The notes under the pieces are model-generated. The model did not search any database and was not told the DNA's origin. It worked only from the letters and a program-made list of their open reading frames with translations. Both the position numbers and the translations under genes were made by a program. A DNA stretch of 64,000 bases. It comes from Paracoccus sediminis. GTDB lineage: Bacteria > Pseudomonadota > Alphaproteobacteria > Rhodobacterales > Rhodobacteraceae. Location of the stretch: assembly GCF_900188295.1 (NCBI RefSeq), contig NZ_FZNM01000014.1, positions 21,082-85,081 of the forward strand. The letters run 5' to 3'. This document shows, piece after piece, positions 31,472 to 46,424 of the stretch. Numbering within the stretch: position 1 is the stretch's first letter; every line of letters starts with the position of its first letter.

Positions 31472-31852
31472 TCAGGATCCGGCGGACGGATTGCCGTCGG
31501 CGTCGCCGGACGGGCCGTCACGGAAGGGATCGCGCCCTTCGGCCCGGTCGCGTTGCAGCGCGGCGCGGCCCAGCATCATCAGCGTGACGGGCGTGGTCAG
31601 CACGATGCAGAAGCCGATGACGAATTCATGGACCACCGGCCGCCCGTCGATAAAGCTGAACATCAGGGCGGATGCGATGATGATTCCGCCCGTCCCCCAG
31701 CTTGTCGCCAGCGTCGGCGCGTGCAGCCGGTCATAGAATGTGGCCAGCCGCGCCAGGCCAAGCGCACCGATCAGCGTCAGGGTCGATCCCAGGACGACCA
31801 GGATCGCGACGGGAATGGCCACGGCCAGGGGAATCGCCTGAAGGGGGGTCAT
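31472..31852 (-). CDS. phaG: Na+(K+)/H+ antiporter subunit G
   Basis: 126-residue MnhG/MrpG/PhaG subunit with three membrane segments in the first 95 residues. [33 protein letters not shown] is characteristic. The last 30 residues are a charged cytoplasmic tail. It is the last gene of the six-gene pha operon and overlaps phaF by four bases. Confidence 0.92.
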   Translation of the reverse strand: MTPLQAIPLAVAIPVAILVVLGSTLTLIGALGLARLATFYDRLHAPTLATSWGTGGIIIASALMFSFIDGRPVVHEFVIGFCIVLTTPVTLMMLGRAALQRDRAEGRDPFRDGPSGDADGNPSAGS

Positions 31853-32130
31853 TCGATCACCTCGCCCCGGAACAGGAACTTGGCCAGGGCGACGGTCGAG
31901 ACGAACCCCATGATCGCGATCACGGTCGCCGCCTCGAAGAAAAAGGCCGTGCCAAGCTGCATGCCCGTGACCAGCAGGAACAGCATGATCGCCACATACA
32001 GCGCGTCAAGCGCCAGCACCCGGTCCTGGGCGCGCGGCCCGCGCAGCATCCGCGTCCCCGCAAGGCATCCGGCCAGCGCCAGGACGATCTGCGCATAACC
32101 CAGGGCGATCGTCAGGATCGTCTCGCTCAT
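31849..32130 (-). CDS. phaF: Na+(K+)/H+ antiporter subunit F
   Basis: 93-residue MrpF/PhaF subunit with three membrane segments. [20 protein letters not shown] is the family hallmark. Overlaps phaE and phaG by four bases each. Confidence 0.92.
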   Translation of the reverse strand: MSETILTIALGYAQIVLALAGCLAGTRMLRGPRAQDRVLALDALYVAIMLFLLVTGMQLGTAFFFEAATVIAIMGFVSTVALAKFLFRGEVIE

Positions 32131-32612
32131 TCGAAGATCTCCATCAGCATCGGTTCATAGGTCTTGCCGATCACGTCGTGATAATGATCGACCTCGGAGG
32201 CGTCGAAGACGTGCAGCGTCAGAACCCCCGTAGCGGTTTCGTATTCCAGCCAGGCCGTGCCGGGGGTGGCGGTCAGGATGATCGCCAGCAGCGCCAAGGC
32301 GTTCTCGTCCCGGATGCTCAGGGGGATCCGGGCCAGGGCGGACCTGCGCCCGTTCCGCCCCTCGGTCAGCAGCAGGCGCGCGATGGCGATGTTGGACCGC
32401 ATGATGTCCCAGAACAGCGTGGCGACCAGACGCGGCAAGACCCGCCACCGCCTGACGCGGGGCTTGGCGGGATGCAGCGCCGAATAGGCCTGGCCCGCGA
32501 CCAGCGACAGGGCCGTGCCCAGAAGCAGATAGCCCAGCGAAAAGCGGGTCAGCATCAGCCACAGCACAATCAGCGACAGCGACAGGAAGGGATAGGGAAC
32601 AAGTCGGGTCAT
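32127..32612 (-). CDS. phaE: Na+(K+)/H+ antiporter subunit E
   Basis: 161-residue MrpE/PhaE subunit. Two N-terminal membrane segments are followed by a cytoplasmic domain with [35 protein letters not shown] and a C-terminal EPMLMEIFE. Overlaps phaD and phaF by four bases. Confidence 0.92.
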   Translation of the reverse strand: MTRLVPYPFLSLSLIVLWLMLTRFSLGYLLLGTALSLVAGQAYSALHPAKPRVRRWRVLPRLVATLFWDIMRSNIAIARLLLTEGRNGRRSALARIPLSIRDENALALLAIILTATPGTAWLEYETATGVLTLHVFDASEVDHYHDVIGKTYEPMLMEIFE

Positions 32613-34252
32613 GGATCGTCACCCTGGTCGTCGGGGGCGCGGTCGGCGGCGCGCGGCGTGGCAAAGACGCCAAAGGCATAGGCGGCGGTGTCGTGCAGCG
32701 CCTGGGCGGTGCCCGCGGTGTAACGCAGCATCGCCTCGGCCTTGACGGTGGTCATGGCCAGCACGGCCAGCAGCGCGATGACCGGCGCGATTTCCAGCGC
32801 CAGCACGCGCGGCAGGACAAGATCGCCGGACCAGAAGGTCTGGATGCCGATCCGGGCCATGCCAATCAGCGTCGCGAATCCCGACAGGATCAGCAGCGCG
32901 ATGAACGACCAGGCCAGCCCGGCGGGCAGGGCGGTCTGTGCCATCAGCGCCTGGACCATCGCGATCTTGCCGATGAAGCCCGGCAGCGGCGGCAGCCCTG
33001 CCAGCATCAGCACGCACAGCGCGAAACAGATGCCCAGCACGGTCATCGTGGCCGGGATCGCAAGGCCCGCGTCCGGCACCTCGTCCAGGTCGGCACCGTC
33101 CAGGCCATAGGCATCGGCGGTCAGCGCCAGCATCGCGGCGATGCCACCGTCCTCGCGGCTCATCGGCTCGATCAGCAGGAACAGCGCGCTTGTGGCAAGC
33201 GTCGAGGCGACCAGGTAATACAGCGCCCCCGCCAGCATTCCCGGCCCCCCGCCCGCCAGCGCAAAGCCGGTGATGCCCAGCACCGTTCCCGACGAGATCA
33301 GCACCGAATGCGCGGCCATCCGCCCCAGTCCCTGGGACGACAGTACGCCCAGCAGCCCGAACAGCACCGTGGCCATCCCCAGGATGATGAGGATGCCGGC
33401 CCCGAACCCGGCCGAGGCGCCGCCGGTGTCCCCGAACAGCAGCATCGACAGCCGCACGATCGCATAGATGCCGACCTTGGTCATGATCGCGAACATCGCG
33501 CCCACAGGGGCCGCGGCGGCCATATAGGCGGTGGGCAGCCAGAAGGACAGCGGCCAGCTGCCGGCCTTGACCAGGAACGCCACCGCCAGCACGGCCACGG
33601 CGGCGTGCAGCAGAGGCCGGTTTTCGCCCGGCATGGCCGCGATCAGGTTGGCCAGATGCGCCATGTTCAGCGTGCCGGTCACGCCATAGATCAGGCTGAC
33701 CCCGATCAGGAACAGCAGCGACGCCGCCAGGTTGATGGCGATATAGTGCATTCCCGCGCGCACCCGCAGCTGGCCCGACCCGTGCAGCAGCAGGCCATAG
33801 GACGCGGCCAGCAGGATTTCGAAGAACACGAACAGGTTGAACAGATCGCCGGTCAGGAACGCGCCGTTCAGACCCATCAGCAGGAATTGGAACAGCGAAT
33901 AGTAATGCGGACCCTGCCGGTTCCAGCCCGCATGGGCATAGACCAGCGACGGAATCGCCAGCAGCCCGGTCAGCACCAGCATCATCGCGGCCAGTCGGTC
34001 CAGCACCAGCACGATGCCGTAAGGCGCGGCCCAGTCGCCCAGCAGGTAAAAGCTGATGCCTTCCCAGTCGCTGACGTCGCCGCCGGTCTTGGCGCGGATC
34101 ACCAGCTGCACGGCGATCAGCAACTGCGCCGCGGCCGAAACGATGCTCAGCCAGAATTTCGCTGCGCGCCGCCGGTCATCATACAGCAGCATCAGGGCGC
34201 CCGTGACGAAGGGGATCAGGATCGGGGCGATTATCAGGTGTTCACCGATCAC
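32609..34252 (-). CDS. phaD: Na+(K+)/H+ antiporter subunit D
   Basis: 547-residue NuoN/NuoM-like ion-translocating subunit with about 14 membrane segments. Conserved features are NLFVFFEILLAASYGLLLHG, VKAGSWPLSFWLPTAYMAAAAPVGAMFAIMTKVGIYAIVRL with its key lysines, and GFIGKIAMVQAL. The start is a GTG at 34252, which overlaps the phaC stop as GTGA; no ATG fits the N-terminus. Confidence 0.93.
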   Translation of the reverse strand: MIGEHLIIAPILIPFVTGALMLLYDDRRRAAKFWLSIVSAAAQLLIAVQLVIRAKTGGDVSDWEGISFYLLGDWAAPYGIVLVLDRLAAMMLVLTGLLAIPSLVYAHAGWNRQGPHYYSLFQFLLMGLNGAFLTGDLFNLFVFFEILLAASYGLLLHGSGQLRVRAGMHYIAINLAASLLFLIGVSLIYGVTGTLNMAHLANLIAAMPGENRPLLHAAVAVLAVAFLVKAGSWPLSFWLPTAYMAAAAPVGAMFAIMTKVGIYAIVRLSMLLFGDTGGASAGFGAGILIILGMATVLFGLLGVLSSQGLGRMAAHSVLISSGTVLGITGFALAGGGPGMLAGALYYLVASTLATSALFLLIEPMSREDGGIAAMLALTADAYGLDGADLDEVPDAGLAIPATMTVLGICFALCVLMLAGLPPLPGFIGKIAMVQALMAQTALPAGLAWSFIALLILSGFATLIGMARIGIQTFWSGDLVLPRVLALEIAPVIALLAVLAMTTVKAEAMLRYTAGTAQALHDTAAYAFGVFATPRAADRAPDDQGDDP

Positions 34253-34593
34253 TGGCTGCGTTCCTTTCCGTCGACGTGGTCGGTGCCGGTCAGGCCGCGC
34301 GACGCGATCATGACGACCAGGAACAGCGCCGTGGTGGCAAAGCTGATGACGATGGCGGTCAGCACCAGGGCCTGCGGCAAGGGGTCGGCATACAGCGTCG
34401 GATCGACAAAGCCGCCCTTGGGCATGATCGGGGGCGCGCCCGGCGTCAGCCGCCCCATCGCAAAGATGAACAGGTTGACCGCATAGGACAGAAGGCACAG
34501 CCCGACGATGACCTGAAAGCTGCGCGGACGCAGCACCAGCCAGATGCCGGATGCCGACAGGATGCCGATGGCGGCAGACAGGATGATTTCCAT
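34249..34593 (-). CDS. phaC: Na+(K+)/H+ antiporter subunit C
   Basis: 114-residue NuoK-like subunit with three membrane segments. FQVIVGLCLLSYAVNLFIFAMGRL and DPLPQALVLTAIVISFATTALFL are diagnostic. Start overlaps the phaA stop by four bases (ATGA). Confidence 0.93.
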   Translation of the reverse strand: MEIILSAAIGILSASGIWLVLRPRSFQVIVGLCLLSYAVNLFIFAMGRLTPGAPPIMPKGGFVDPTLYADPLPQALVLTAIVISFATTALFLVVMIASRGLTGTDHVDGKERSQ

Positions 34594-37484
34594 CAGGCTG
34601 GCTCCTCGGTCCGGGCGGCGGCGATGCCGTCCATTTCCCGGCGGCGGCTGGCGCGCAGCGACTGGTGCGCGATGGCGACCAGCATCAGCACGACGGCACC
34701 CATGACCGTGGCAAAGACGCCCACGTCAAACAGCATCGCGGTGGCCGCCGGAACCTCTCCGACCAGGGGGATGCGGACATAGCGGGCATAGGCCGTGAGA
34801 AAAGGATAGCCGAACAGCCACGCCCCCATCCCGGTCGCCGCCGCGATCAGCAGGCCGATCCCCATCCAGCGGATCGGCAGCACGGTGATGCGCGATTCGA
34901 CCCAGCGGACGTTCGTGGCAAGATACTGGACCAGAAAGGCAATCGCCAGGGTCACGCCCGCCGCAAATCCACCGCCCGGAAGATCGTGGCCGCGAAAGAA
35001 GAAATAGCCCGAAACCACGATCAGCAGCGGGAACATCCACACCATGATGACCGACGGCACATACAGGTAATCGTCCAGCGTGGGCGAGTTGTCCTGGGTC
35101 TGCTGATAGGGCGCCTCGATGCTTTCGGGGGCGGGGCGGAACCGGCGCAGCAGGGCAAAGATGGTCAGACCGACGATGGCCAGAACGGCGATTTCGCCAA
35201 AGGTGTCGAAGGCGCGGAAATCGACCAGGATCACGTTCACGACATTGGTGCCGCCGCCTTCGTAATAGGCGTTGCCCAGAAACCAGTCGCCGACATTGCT
35301 GATAAGCGGCCGGGTCATCACCGCAAACGCCATGGCGGCGATGCCAAGCCCCCCTGCCGTGGCGATGACCAGATCGCGGCCGCGCCGGATCTTGGCGGGC
35401 AGCAGCTTGTCCTCGGCGATCTCGGACCGGCGCTTGGGCAGCCAGCGCAGGCCCAGCAGCAGCAGGACCGTGGTCGCCACCTCGACCAGCAGTTGCGTCA
35501 GCGCCAGATCGGGGGACGAGAACCATGCAAAGGTCAGGCAGGTCACGACCCCCGCCCCGCCCAGCAGGATCAGCGCGGCAAAGCGGTGATACTTGGCCTG
35601 CCACGCCGCGCCGATGGCGCAGGCGCCGCCCACCAGCCACAGCAGGGCGAATGCGGGATTGGGCGCATGCAGGCGCAGATCCTCGGCCATGGTCAGCCCG
35701 CCCCACAGCGACGCGACGGCGACGGCGATGGCCGTCAGCACCAGCAGGCGCAGTTGCGGCTGCAACGCCTCGGTGGAAAACACGCTCAGCGTCAGGCGGG
35801 GCAGCCGCCATGTCAGCCGGAACAGCAGCCAGTCATAGATGCGCTGCCCGCGCAGCCGATGGATCAGGAACGGGCCTTCGGGACCGTGCGGAATGGCCCG
35901 TGCGCTGGCCACATAGATCAGCGTGCCCACCGCCATCGCCACCAGGCTGAGCATCAGGGGCGCGTTGATCCCGTGCCAGACGGCGATCTTGTAATAGGGC
36001 ATGTCGGCCCCCGCCACCGACCGGGCGGCGGTGTTGACGATCGGTCCCAGCGTCAGCGCCGGGACGATGCCGACCACCAGGCAGATCAGCACCAGAAGTT
36101 CGACCGGGCGGCGCATCCAGGCGGGCGGTTCGTGCGGCGGTTTCGGCAGGTCCGTGGCCTGCGGTCCGAAAAACACCGTCGCGATGAAGCGCAGCGAATA
36201 GGCGACCGACAGGGTGCTGCCGATCACGGCGAAATAGGGCAGGTGGTCGTCCAGCCAGGTGCCGTTGTGCCAGTCCACCGATTCCGCCAGGAACATTTCC
36301 TTGGACAGGAAACCGTTCAGCAGTGGCACCCCGGCCATGGCGGCCGCCGCGACGATGGCCAGCGTCGCGGTGAAGGGCATCGGGCGGAACAGCCCGGACA
36401 GGCGCCGCATGTCGCGGGTGCCGGTTTCGTGGTCGATGATGCCCGCCGCCATGAACAGCGACGCCTTGAAGACCGCGTGGTTGCAGATGTGAAAGATCGC
36501 GGCCAGGATCGCCACCGGCCCGCCGACCCCCGCCAGCGTGGCGATAAGGCCCAGGTGGCTGATCGTCGAATAGGCCAGCAGCCCTTTCAGGTCGTGGCGG
36601 TACAGCGCGATGGCCGCGCCCAGGATCAGCGTCGTCACGCCGGTTCCGGTGACGACAAAGAACCATGTCTCGGTCCCGCCCAGAACGGACGAGAACCGCA
36701 CCAGCAGAAAGACGCCCGCCTTGACCATGGTGGCCGAATGCAGGAATGCCGACACCGGCGTCGGCGCGGCCATGGCGCCGGGCAGCCAGAAATGGAACGG
36801 GAACTGCGCCGATTTCGTAAAGGCGCCGATCAGGAACAGCGCCAGCATCGCCCCGTACCAAGGGTGCGCGCGCACCGCATCCCCCGACCGCAGGATCATC
36901 CCCAGGTCGTAACTGCCCGCCGCCTGGCCCAGCATCAGCATCGCCAGCAGCAGGCACAGCCCGCCAAGCGCGGTGACGATCAGCGCCGTCCGCGCCCCGT
37001 CCCGCGCCGCCGCCCCCTGATGCCAGAATCCGATCAGCAGGAACGACATGAACGAGGTCAGTTCCCAGAACACGACCATCACCAGCACGTTGCCGGAAAT
37101 CAGAATGCCCTGCATCGCGCCGGTGAACGCCATCAGCAGCGCATAGAAACGCGGCAGGGAATCGCTGTCGCCCATGTAATAGCGGGCATAGACCACGACC
37201 AGCACGCCGATCGACAGCACCAGGGCCGCGAAAAGCCAGGCGAACCCGTCCAGGCGCAGCGCCATGTTCATGCCAAGCGACGGCACCCAGTCCAGGCTGG
37301 CCCGCAGCACGTTGCCCGACTGGATTTCCGGCAGAAAGCCCGCCAGGACGGCCAGTCCTCCGACCAGCGACAGGACCGACAGCCAGGTCGATGCGCCGCG
37401 CGCCGATTGCGGCAGCGTCAGCAGGATCAGCGAAGTCGCGAAGGGCAGGCAGGCCAGTAACAGGAACAGGTTGTGTTCGGCCAT
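34593..37484 (-). CDS. phaAB: Fused Na+(K+)/H+ antiporter subunits A and B
   Basis: 963-residue protein. The first 500 or so residues are NuoL-like (VVFWELTSFMSFLLIGFWHQG, KSAQFPFHFWLPGAMAAPTPVSAFLHSATMVKAGVFLL, LLAYSTISHLGLIATLAG). A middle MrpA-specific section follows (LTQLLVEVATTVLLLLGLRWLP). From about residue 815 the sequence is MrpB/PhaB (YLYVPSVIMVWMFPLLIVVSGYFFFRGHDLPGGGFAAG). This A-B fusion defines the group 2 (Pha) Mrp antiporters known from rhizobia. ATG at 37484 was chosen over an upstream in-frame start that would add a hydrophilic extension. It is the first gene of the operon, which exports Na+ or K+ in exchange for protons. Confidence 0.94.
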   Translation of the reverse strand: MAEHNLFLLLACLPFATSLILLTLPQSARGASTWLSVLSLVGGLAVLAGFLPEIQSGNVLRASLDWVPSLGMNMALRLDGFAWLFAALVLSIGVLVVVYARYYMGDSDSLPRFYALLMAFTGAMQGILISGNVLVMVVFWELTSFMSFLLIGFWHQGAAARDGARTALIVTALGGLCLLLAMLMLGQAAGSYDLGMILRSGDAVRAHPWYGAMLALFLIGAFTKSAQFPFHFWLPGAMAAPTPVSAFLHSATMVKAGVFLLVRFSSVLGGTETWFFVVTGTGVTTLILGAAIALYRHDLKGLLAYSTISHLGLIATLAGVGGPVAILAAIFHICNHAVFKASLFMAAGIIDHETGTRDMRRLSGLFRPMPFTATLAIVAAAAMAGVPLLNGFLSKEMFLAESVDWHNGTWLDDHLPYFAVIGSTLSVAYSLRFIATVFFGPQATDLPKPPHEPPAWMRRPVELLVLICLVVGIVPALTLGPIVNTAARSVAGADMPYYKIAVWHGINAPLMLSLVAMAVGTLIYVASARAIPHGPEGPFLIHRLRGQRIYDWLLFRLTWRLPRLTLSVFSTEALQPQLRLLVLTAIAVAVASLWGGLTMAEDLRLHAPNPAFALLWLVGGACAIGAAWQAKYHRFAALILLGGAGVVTCLTFAWFSSPDLALTQLLVEVATTVLLLLGLRWLPKRRSEIAEDKLLPAKIRRGRDLVIATAGGLGIAAMAFAVMTRPLISNVGDWFLGNAYYEGGGTNVVNVILVDFRAFDTFGEIAVLAIVGLTIFALLRRFRPAPESIEAPYQQTQDNSPTLDDYLYVPSVIMVWMFPLLIVVSGYFFFRGHDLPGGGFAAGVTLAIAFLVQYLATNVRWVESRITVLPIRWMGIGLLIAAATGMGAWLFGYPFLTAYARYVRIPLVGEVPAATAMLFDVGVFATVMGAVVLMLVAIAHQSLRASRRREMDGIAAARTEEPA

Positions 37485-37721
37485 GCTTGCCTTGCCTTTG
37501 TCCTGGAACATACGTCACGGTCCCGGCGCAATCGCGTGCCGTCCGGTTCCGGGGCGATGCCTTGGAACAAGGGACGCTTGGCGTTCGGGGATGAAAACCG
37601 AATGCCTTCCGCGCCGTTCAAGATCAAGCCCGGATCGCCGCTTTCTTCGGAACGCGTTCAACTTTTCCGTTATCCGCGGCGAAATGCCGGCCGGGCGGCG
37701 GGCAGGACCGTGGCGGGTCCG

Positions 37722-38798
37722 TCAGACCTCGACCTCGATCCGTCCCATGGGGTGCGAACAGCAGGCGAGGATCCAGCCCTCGGCGATGTCGTCGTCGCTG
37801 ATGCCGCCGTTGTGGACCATGTGCACCTCGCCCGACAGCTTCCGGATCCGGCAGGTGCCGCACAGCCCGAAGGTGCAGCCGGACGGGATGTTCAGCCCCG
37901 ACCGTTTTGCCACGGCCAGCACCGTGTCGGTTTCCGCGCAGGGCGCGGTGACGCCGCTGCCGGCAAAGACGATCTGGGCCTTGGCGCCTTCCTCGGGGGC
38001 CACGTCGTCGATGACGGGGGCGTCGGCCTCGGTCCTGATGGGGGCGCCGAAGCTTTCCTGATGGTAATGGTCCATGTCATAGCCCAGCGACACCAGCATC
38101 TCGCGCACGGACTGCATGAAGGGTTCCGGCCCGCAGCAGAACACCTCGCGCTCCAGATAATCGGGGGCCATCAGGCCCAGCATGATCTGGTTCAGGCGGC
38201 CCAGATAGCCGGTCCAGGCAGTGAAGGGGTCGTTTTCCTCGACCGTGAAGCGCAGTTGCAGGCCGGGCACGCGGTCGGCGAACTGTTCCAGCCGACGCCG
38301 GAAGATGATGTCGGACGGGGCGCGGGCGGCGTGGACGAACACGATGTCGGGCATCTCGCCCGAATCCCAGGCCCAGGTGGTCATCGACATCATCGGCGTG
38401 ACCCCGGACCCGGCCGAGATGAACAGGTGCTTTTTCGCCGGATGGCGGAGGCTGGAAAAGATCCCCGACGGACCATAGGCCTTGATCCGCATTCCCGGTT
38501 TCAGATGATCCAGCATCCAGCGGGTTGCCAGCGACGTGCGCTGCGCCTTGACCGTGACGGAAATCGACAAGGGCCGCGACGGGCTGGAACTGATCGTGTA
38601 GGTCCGCTGGACGTTGCCCGCGGGCAGCGGCAGGTCCAGCGTGATGAACTGTCCCGGCTGATAATCGAACCATCCGCCCGACGGCGCGCGAAAGGTGAAG
38701 GTGGCGGCGTCCGCCGTTTCCGGCACCACCATCGCGCATTCCAGCAACTCGTCGTCGGACCACGGCTCGGCGGCCCAGTTCAGGCGTGGTTTCCTCAT
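37722..38798 (-). CDS. gbcB: GbcB-like ferredoxin reductase of Rieske oxygenase (glycine betaine demethylation)
   Basis: 358-residue electron-transfer protein. An FAD domain has RTYTISSSPSRPLS, an NAD domain has SAGSGVTPMMSM and VFCCGPEPFMQSV, and a C-terminal plant-type [2Fe-2S] ferredoxin domain has C308, C313 and C316 with a final CC pair in ILACCSHP. It passes electrons from NAD(P)H to the oxygenase. It starts eight bases after the gbcA stop. The assignment to betaine rests on resemblance to GbcAB; related pairs act on carnitine or proline betaine. Confidence 0.85.
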   Translation of the reverse strand: MRKPRLNWAAEPWSDDELLECAMVVPETADAATFTFRAPSGGWFDYQPGQFITLDLPLPAGNVQRTYTISSSPSRPLSISVTVKAQRTSLATRWMLDHLKPGMRIKAYGPSGIFSSLRHPAKKHLFISAGSGVTPMMSMTTWAWDSGEMPDIVFVHAARAPSDIIFRRRLEQFADRVPGLQLRFTVEENDPFTAWTGYLGRLNQIMLGLMAPDYLEREVFCCGPEPFMQSVREMLVSLGYDMDHYHQESFGAPIRTEADAPVIDDVAPEEGAKAQIVFAGSGVTAPCAETDTVLAVAKRSGLNIPSGCTFGLCGTCRIRKLSGEVHMVHNGGISDDDIAEGWILACCSHPMGRIEVEV

Positions 38799-38806
38799 GG
38801 GGCCGG

Positions 38807-40039
38807 TTACTCCGCCGCGACCGCGTTGGGCGACAGGCGCCGGGACATCAGCCCGCAATACCAGTCGATCAGGTGGATGACGCCCGCTTCCTGCGTGGGC
38901 GAATAGGGACCGGGCTGATAGGCAGGCGACAGGATGCCGCGCTGGTTCTCCTCGACCACCCGGCGATCCTCGTCGTTGGTGTTCAGCCAGACCTCGGTCA
39001 GGGCCGTCAGGTCGTAATCCTTGCCCTCGACCGCGTCCTTGTGGACCAGCCACTTGGTCGTGACCTCGGTTTCCGTGGGGCTGAGGGGCAGGATGCGGAA
39101 GACGATGGCATGGTCGGGCAGGAAGTGGTTCCAAGACGACGGGAAATGATAGAACATCAGGCTGCCCGCGTCGTTCCACGGGATCGTCCCCATCCGCTGC
39201 GCGACGGCGGCCTTGCCCGACATGGTGAAGCTTTCCTGGTTGTCCATCAGCGGCACGCGGGCCATGCGCCATTGCATGTCGGGCGCGTTGGTGAACCGCG
39301 ACGGTAGGTTCGCGGCATCGCAGCGCGCCCAGTGGTCCAGGATTTCGGGGCTGGCGGAATTCGGGCCTTCCATCACCGTCATCAGCGGATCGTCCGAATA
39401 GGTCCGGCACAGCGAAGGGTGGCTGCCGCCGCAGTGATAGCATTCGCGGTTGTTTTCCATCACCAGCTTCCAGTTGCCCTTTTCGACGATGGTCGAAGAA
39501 AAGGCGACCTTGCTGTCGGCGATACCCGAGGGCAGGACAAAGCGCGTCAGGTTCGCGGCCAGTTCGTTGATCGCGGGCGGGATCTGGGCCAGGCAGATAA
39601 AGACCATGCCGCCCAGATCGATGCAATGGACCGGCTTCAGGCCGTATTTGCTGGCGTCGAATCCTTCGCCCATGTCGCGGGCATACAGCAGCTTGCCATC
39701 CAGGTCATAGGTCCACTGATGATAGGGGCAGACCAGTTTCGGGTTCGATCCGTTCGTCTTGGCGCACAGCCGCTGGCCGCGATGGCGGCACACATTGTGA
39801 AAGGCGCGCACCCGGTTGTCGCCGCCGCGCACCACGATCACCGGATAGGCGCCCACGTTCAGCGTGACGAAGTTGCCGGTCTTGGGGATTTCGCAGGACG
39901 GCAGCGCGAACAACCATTCGCGATACCAGATCTGGTCCAGGTCGTCCTGGAACGCCTGTTCGCCGCAATACAACTCGCGGGGCAGGGAAAAGCCGGGGAT
40001 GCGTTCGGCGATCAGGCTGGCGGTCGAGGGGGTGTTCAT
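38807..40039 (-). CDS. gbcA: GbcA-like Rieske oxygenase (glycine betaine monooxygenase)
   Basis: 410-residue Rieske non-haem iron oxygenase, predicted to demethylate glycine betaine to dimethylglycine with release of formaldehyde. The Rieske cluster is bound by C84/H86 and C104/H107 (CRHRGQRLC, CPYHQW). The mononuclear iron motif is ENNRECYHCGGSHP with H202 and H207. ATG at 40039 is used since MNTPSTASLIAERIPGFSL reads as a normal N-terminus; another ATG lies four codons upstream. Downstream demethylation genes (dgcAB, soxBDAG) are not in the window. Confidence 0.85.
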   Translation of the reverse strand: MNTPSTASLIAERIPGFSLPRELYCGEQAFQDDLDQIWYREWLFALPSCEIPKTGNFVTLNVGAYPVIVVRGGDNRVRAFHNVCRHRGQRLCAKTNGSNPKLVCPYHQWTYDLDGKLLYARDMGEGFDASKYGLKPVHCIDLGGMVFICLAQIPPAINELAANLTRFVLPSGIADSKVAFSSTIVEKGNWKLVMENNRECYHCGGSHPSLCRTYSDDPLMTVMEGPNSASPEILDHWARCDAANLPSRFTNAPDMQWRMARVPLMDNQESFTMSGKAAVAQRMGTIPWNDAGSLMFYHFPSSWNHFLPDHAIVFRILPLSPTETEVTTKWLVHKDAVEGKDYDLTALTEVWLNTNDEDRRVVEENQRGILSPAYQPGPYSPTQEAGVIHLIDWYCGLMSRRLSPNAVAAE

Positions 40040-40223
40040 GTCTGGACCCATAAAGGTGCTGGCTGCTATGGGGTGCAAATTAGCCGTATTATGGCCGCCG
40101 CGTGGCAAAATTGCGACCTCGCAGGGCGTGTTTCAGACATCGATCATGTTAGCTTGCTTGACGATCGGGGCGCGCGGAAAGTTTTCCACAGGGAAATATC
40201 CAAACACTCTGGAACCTGACATG

Positions 40224-40249
40224 TCTTCCAGATATTGATTGATGGAAGA
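40224..40249. promoter_or_regulatory. Inverted repeat in the gbcA-nrdH gap
   Basis: tcttcca (40224-40230) is repeated in inverse as tggaaga (40243-40249) with 12 bases between. Arm length and spacing fit a dimeric regulator site, but which of the two operons it serves is unclear. Confidence 0.35.
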
Positions 40250-40444
40250 TGTTTCGAACCAGATGATGTGTCCTGACCACTTGTGGTTGTTCTGCAACAT
40301 GTGTGACGGCGTCTTGCCCGGTCAGAACCGCAGCGTTTGCCTACCTGGGCAGCGCGCGGCAGTCTGATCGGAAATCACGGGCCATCACGGCCGAGGCAAA
40401 TCACGACACCGGGCGGCGGGTTCGGCAACAGGTTCGCAAGGCTT

Positions 40445-40462
40445 GGCCTGCGGCCGCAGGCC
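40445..40462. repeat. 18-base perfect palindrome in the nrdH leader
   Basis: ggcctgcggccgcaggcc is its own reverse complement and ends 32 bases before the nrdH ATG. As RNA it would fold into a tight seven-base stem with a four-base loop just upstream of the ribosome binding region (caggag), so it may affect translation or act as an attenuator-like stem. Confidence 0.55.
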
Positions 40463-40494
40463 CCGCCTTTCCAAGACCGACAGGAGCAGAGGGC

Positions 40495-40716
40495 ATGCCC
40501 ATCATCGTTTATTCCAAACCCGCCTGCGTTCAGTGCACCGCAACGACTCGTGCCCTGGATGCGCGCGGCCTGTCCTATGATATCATCGACCTGACCGAGG
40601 ATTCGCAGGCGATGGAACGGGTGATGGCCCTGGGCTATCGACAGGCGCCGGTGGTCATCGCCGGGGAATCGCACTGGGCGGGGTTCCGGCCCGACATGAT
40701 CGGCCAGTTGGCCTGA
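40495..40716 (+). CDS. nrdH: NrdH redoxin
   Basis: 73-residue glutaredoxin-like protein with thioredoxin-type behaviour. It supplies electrons to class Ib ribonucleotide reductase. The redox pair is C11/C14 in [14 protein letters not shown], and the C-terminal [13 protein letters not shown] is the NrdH signature. ATG at 40495 has caggag upstream. First gene of the nrdHIEF operon. Confidence 0.95.
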   Translation: MPIIVYSKPACVQCTATTRALDARGLSYDIIDLTEDSQAMERVMALGYRQAPVVIAGESHWAGFRPDMIGQLA

Positions 40717-40721
40717 CGGCC

Positions 40722-41119
40722 GTGGCGGGTCTGGCCTATTACTCCTCGGCTTCGGGCAACACGGCGCGCTTTGTCGCGCGCCTTGGCCTGCCGGCGCTGC
40801 GGATCCCGATCGCGCCGGCCCATCCGATGCCTGCCATCGATGCGCCCTTCGTGCTGATCTGCCCGACCTATGCGGACGGAGAGGGGCGCGGCGCCGTGCC
40901 CAAGGCGGTCATCCGGTTCCTGAACGATCCCCGCCGCCGCGCCCTGCTGCGGGGCGTGATCGGCGCGGGCAACCGCAATTTCGGCGCGACCTATGCCCTG
41001 GCGGCGCGCGTCATCGCCGACAAATGCACCGTTCCGATCCTGTGGCGATTCGAGCTGGCGGGAACGGACACCGATATTCAAAAGGTCCGCGCGGGCCTGC
41101 AACATTTCCGGGGGTTGGA

Positions 41120-41135
<16 letters not shown>
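40722..41135 (+). CDS. nrdI: NrdI flavodoxin-like activator of class Ib RNR
   Basis: 137-residue flavoprotein that generates the oxidant needed to assemble the Mn2-tyrosyl radical cofactor in NrdF. FMN-contact segments are [22 protein letters not shown] and [21 protein letters not shown]. The start is a GTG five bases after the nrdH stop. Its 3' end overlaps the nrdE start by 16 bases. Confidence 0.93.
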
Positions 41136-46340
<5,205 letters not shown>

Positions 46341-46424
46341 GCACAACAAGAAACAGCAATCCCAACAGGATTTTCGTGCCCGGCGCCAGGACGACCGGGC
46401 CGCATCTGCGAAGAAAGGGAAGAG

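Larger units (their letters stand above)
40040..40494. other. 455-base divergent gap between gbcA and nrdH; no gene recognised
   Basis: No coding sequence is apparent. The gap holds the divergent promoters of the gbc and nrd operons and is less G+C-rich than its surroundings over 40080-40310. It contains two inverted repeats listed separately. No convincing NrdR box pair was found by eye. Confidence 0.5.

Noticed and set aside
34665..37460. 931-codon + strand open frame opposite the phaAB gene
   Set aside because: Translation is Gln/Arg/His-rich without membrane or domain features; the minus strand is a clear antiporter subunit.
40201..40330. NrdR or FNR box upstream of nrdH
   Set aside because: Short matches such as gatattgattgat were seen but they lack the paired 16-base NrdR boxes or the symmetrical TTGAT-N4-ATCAA.
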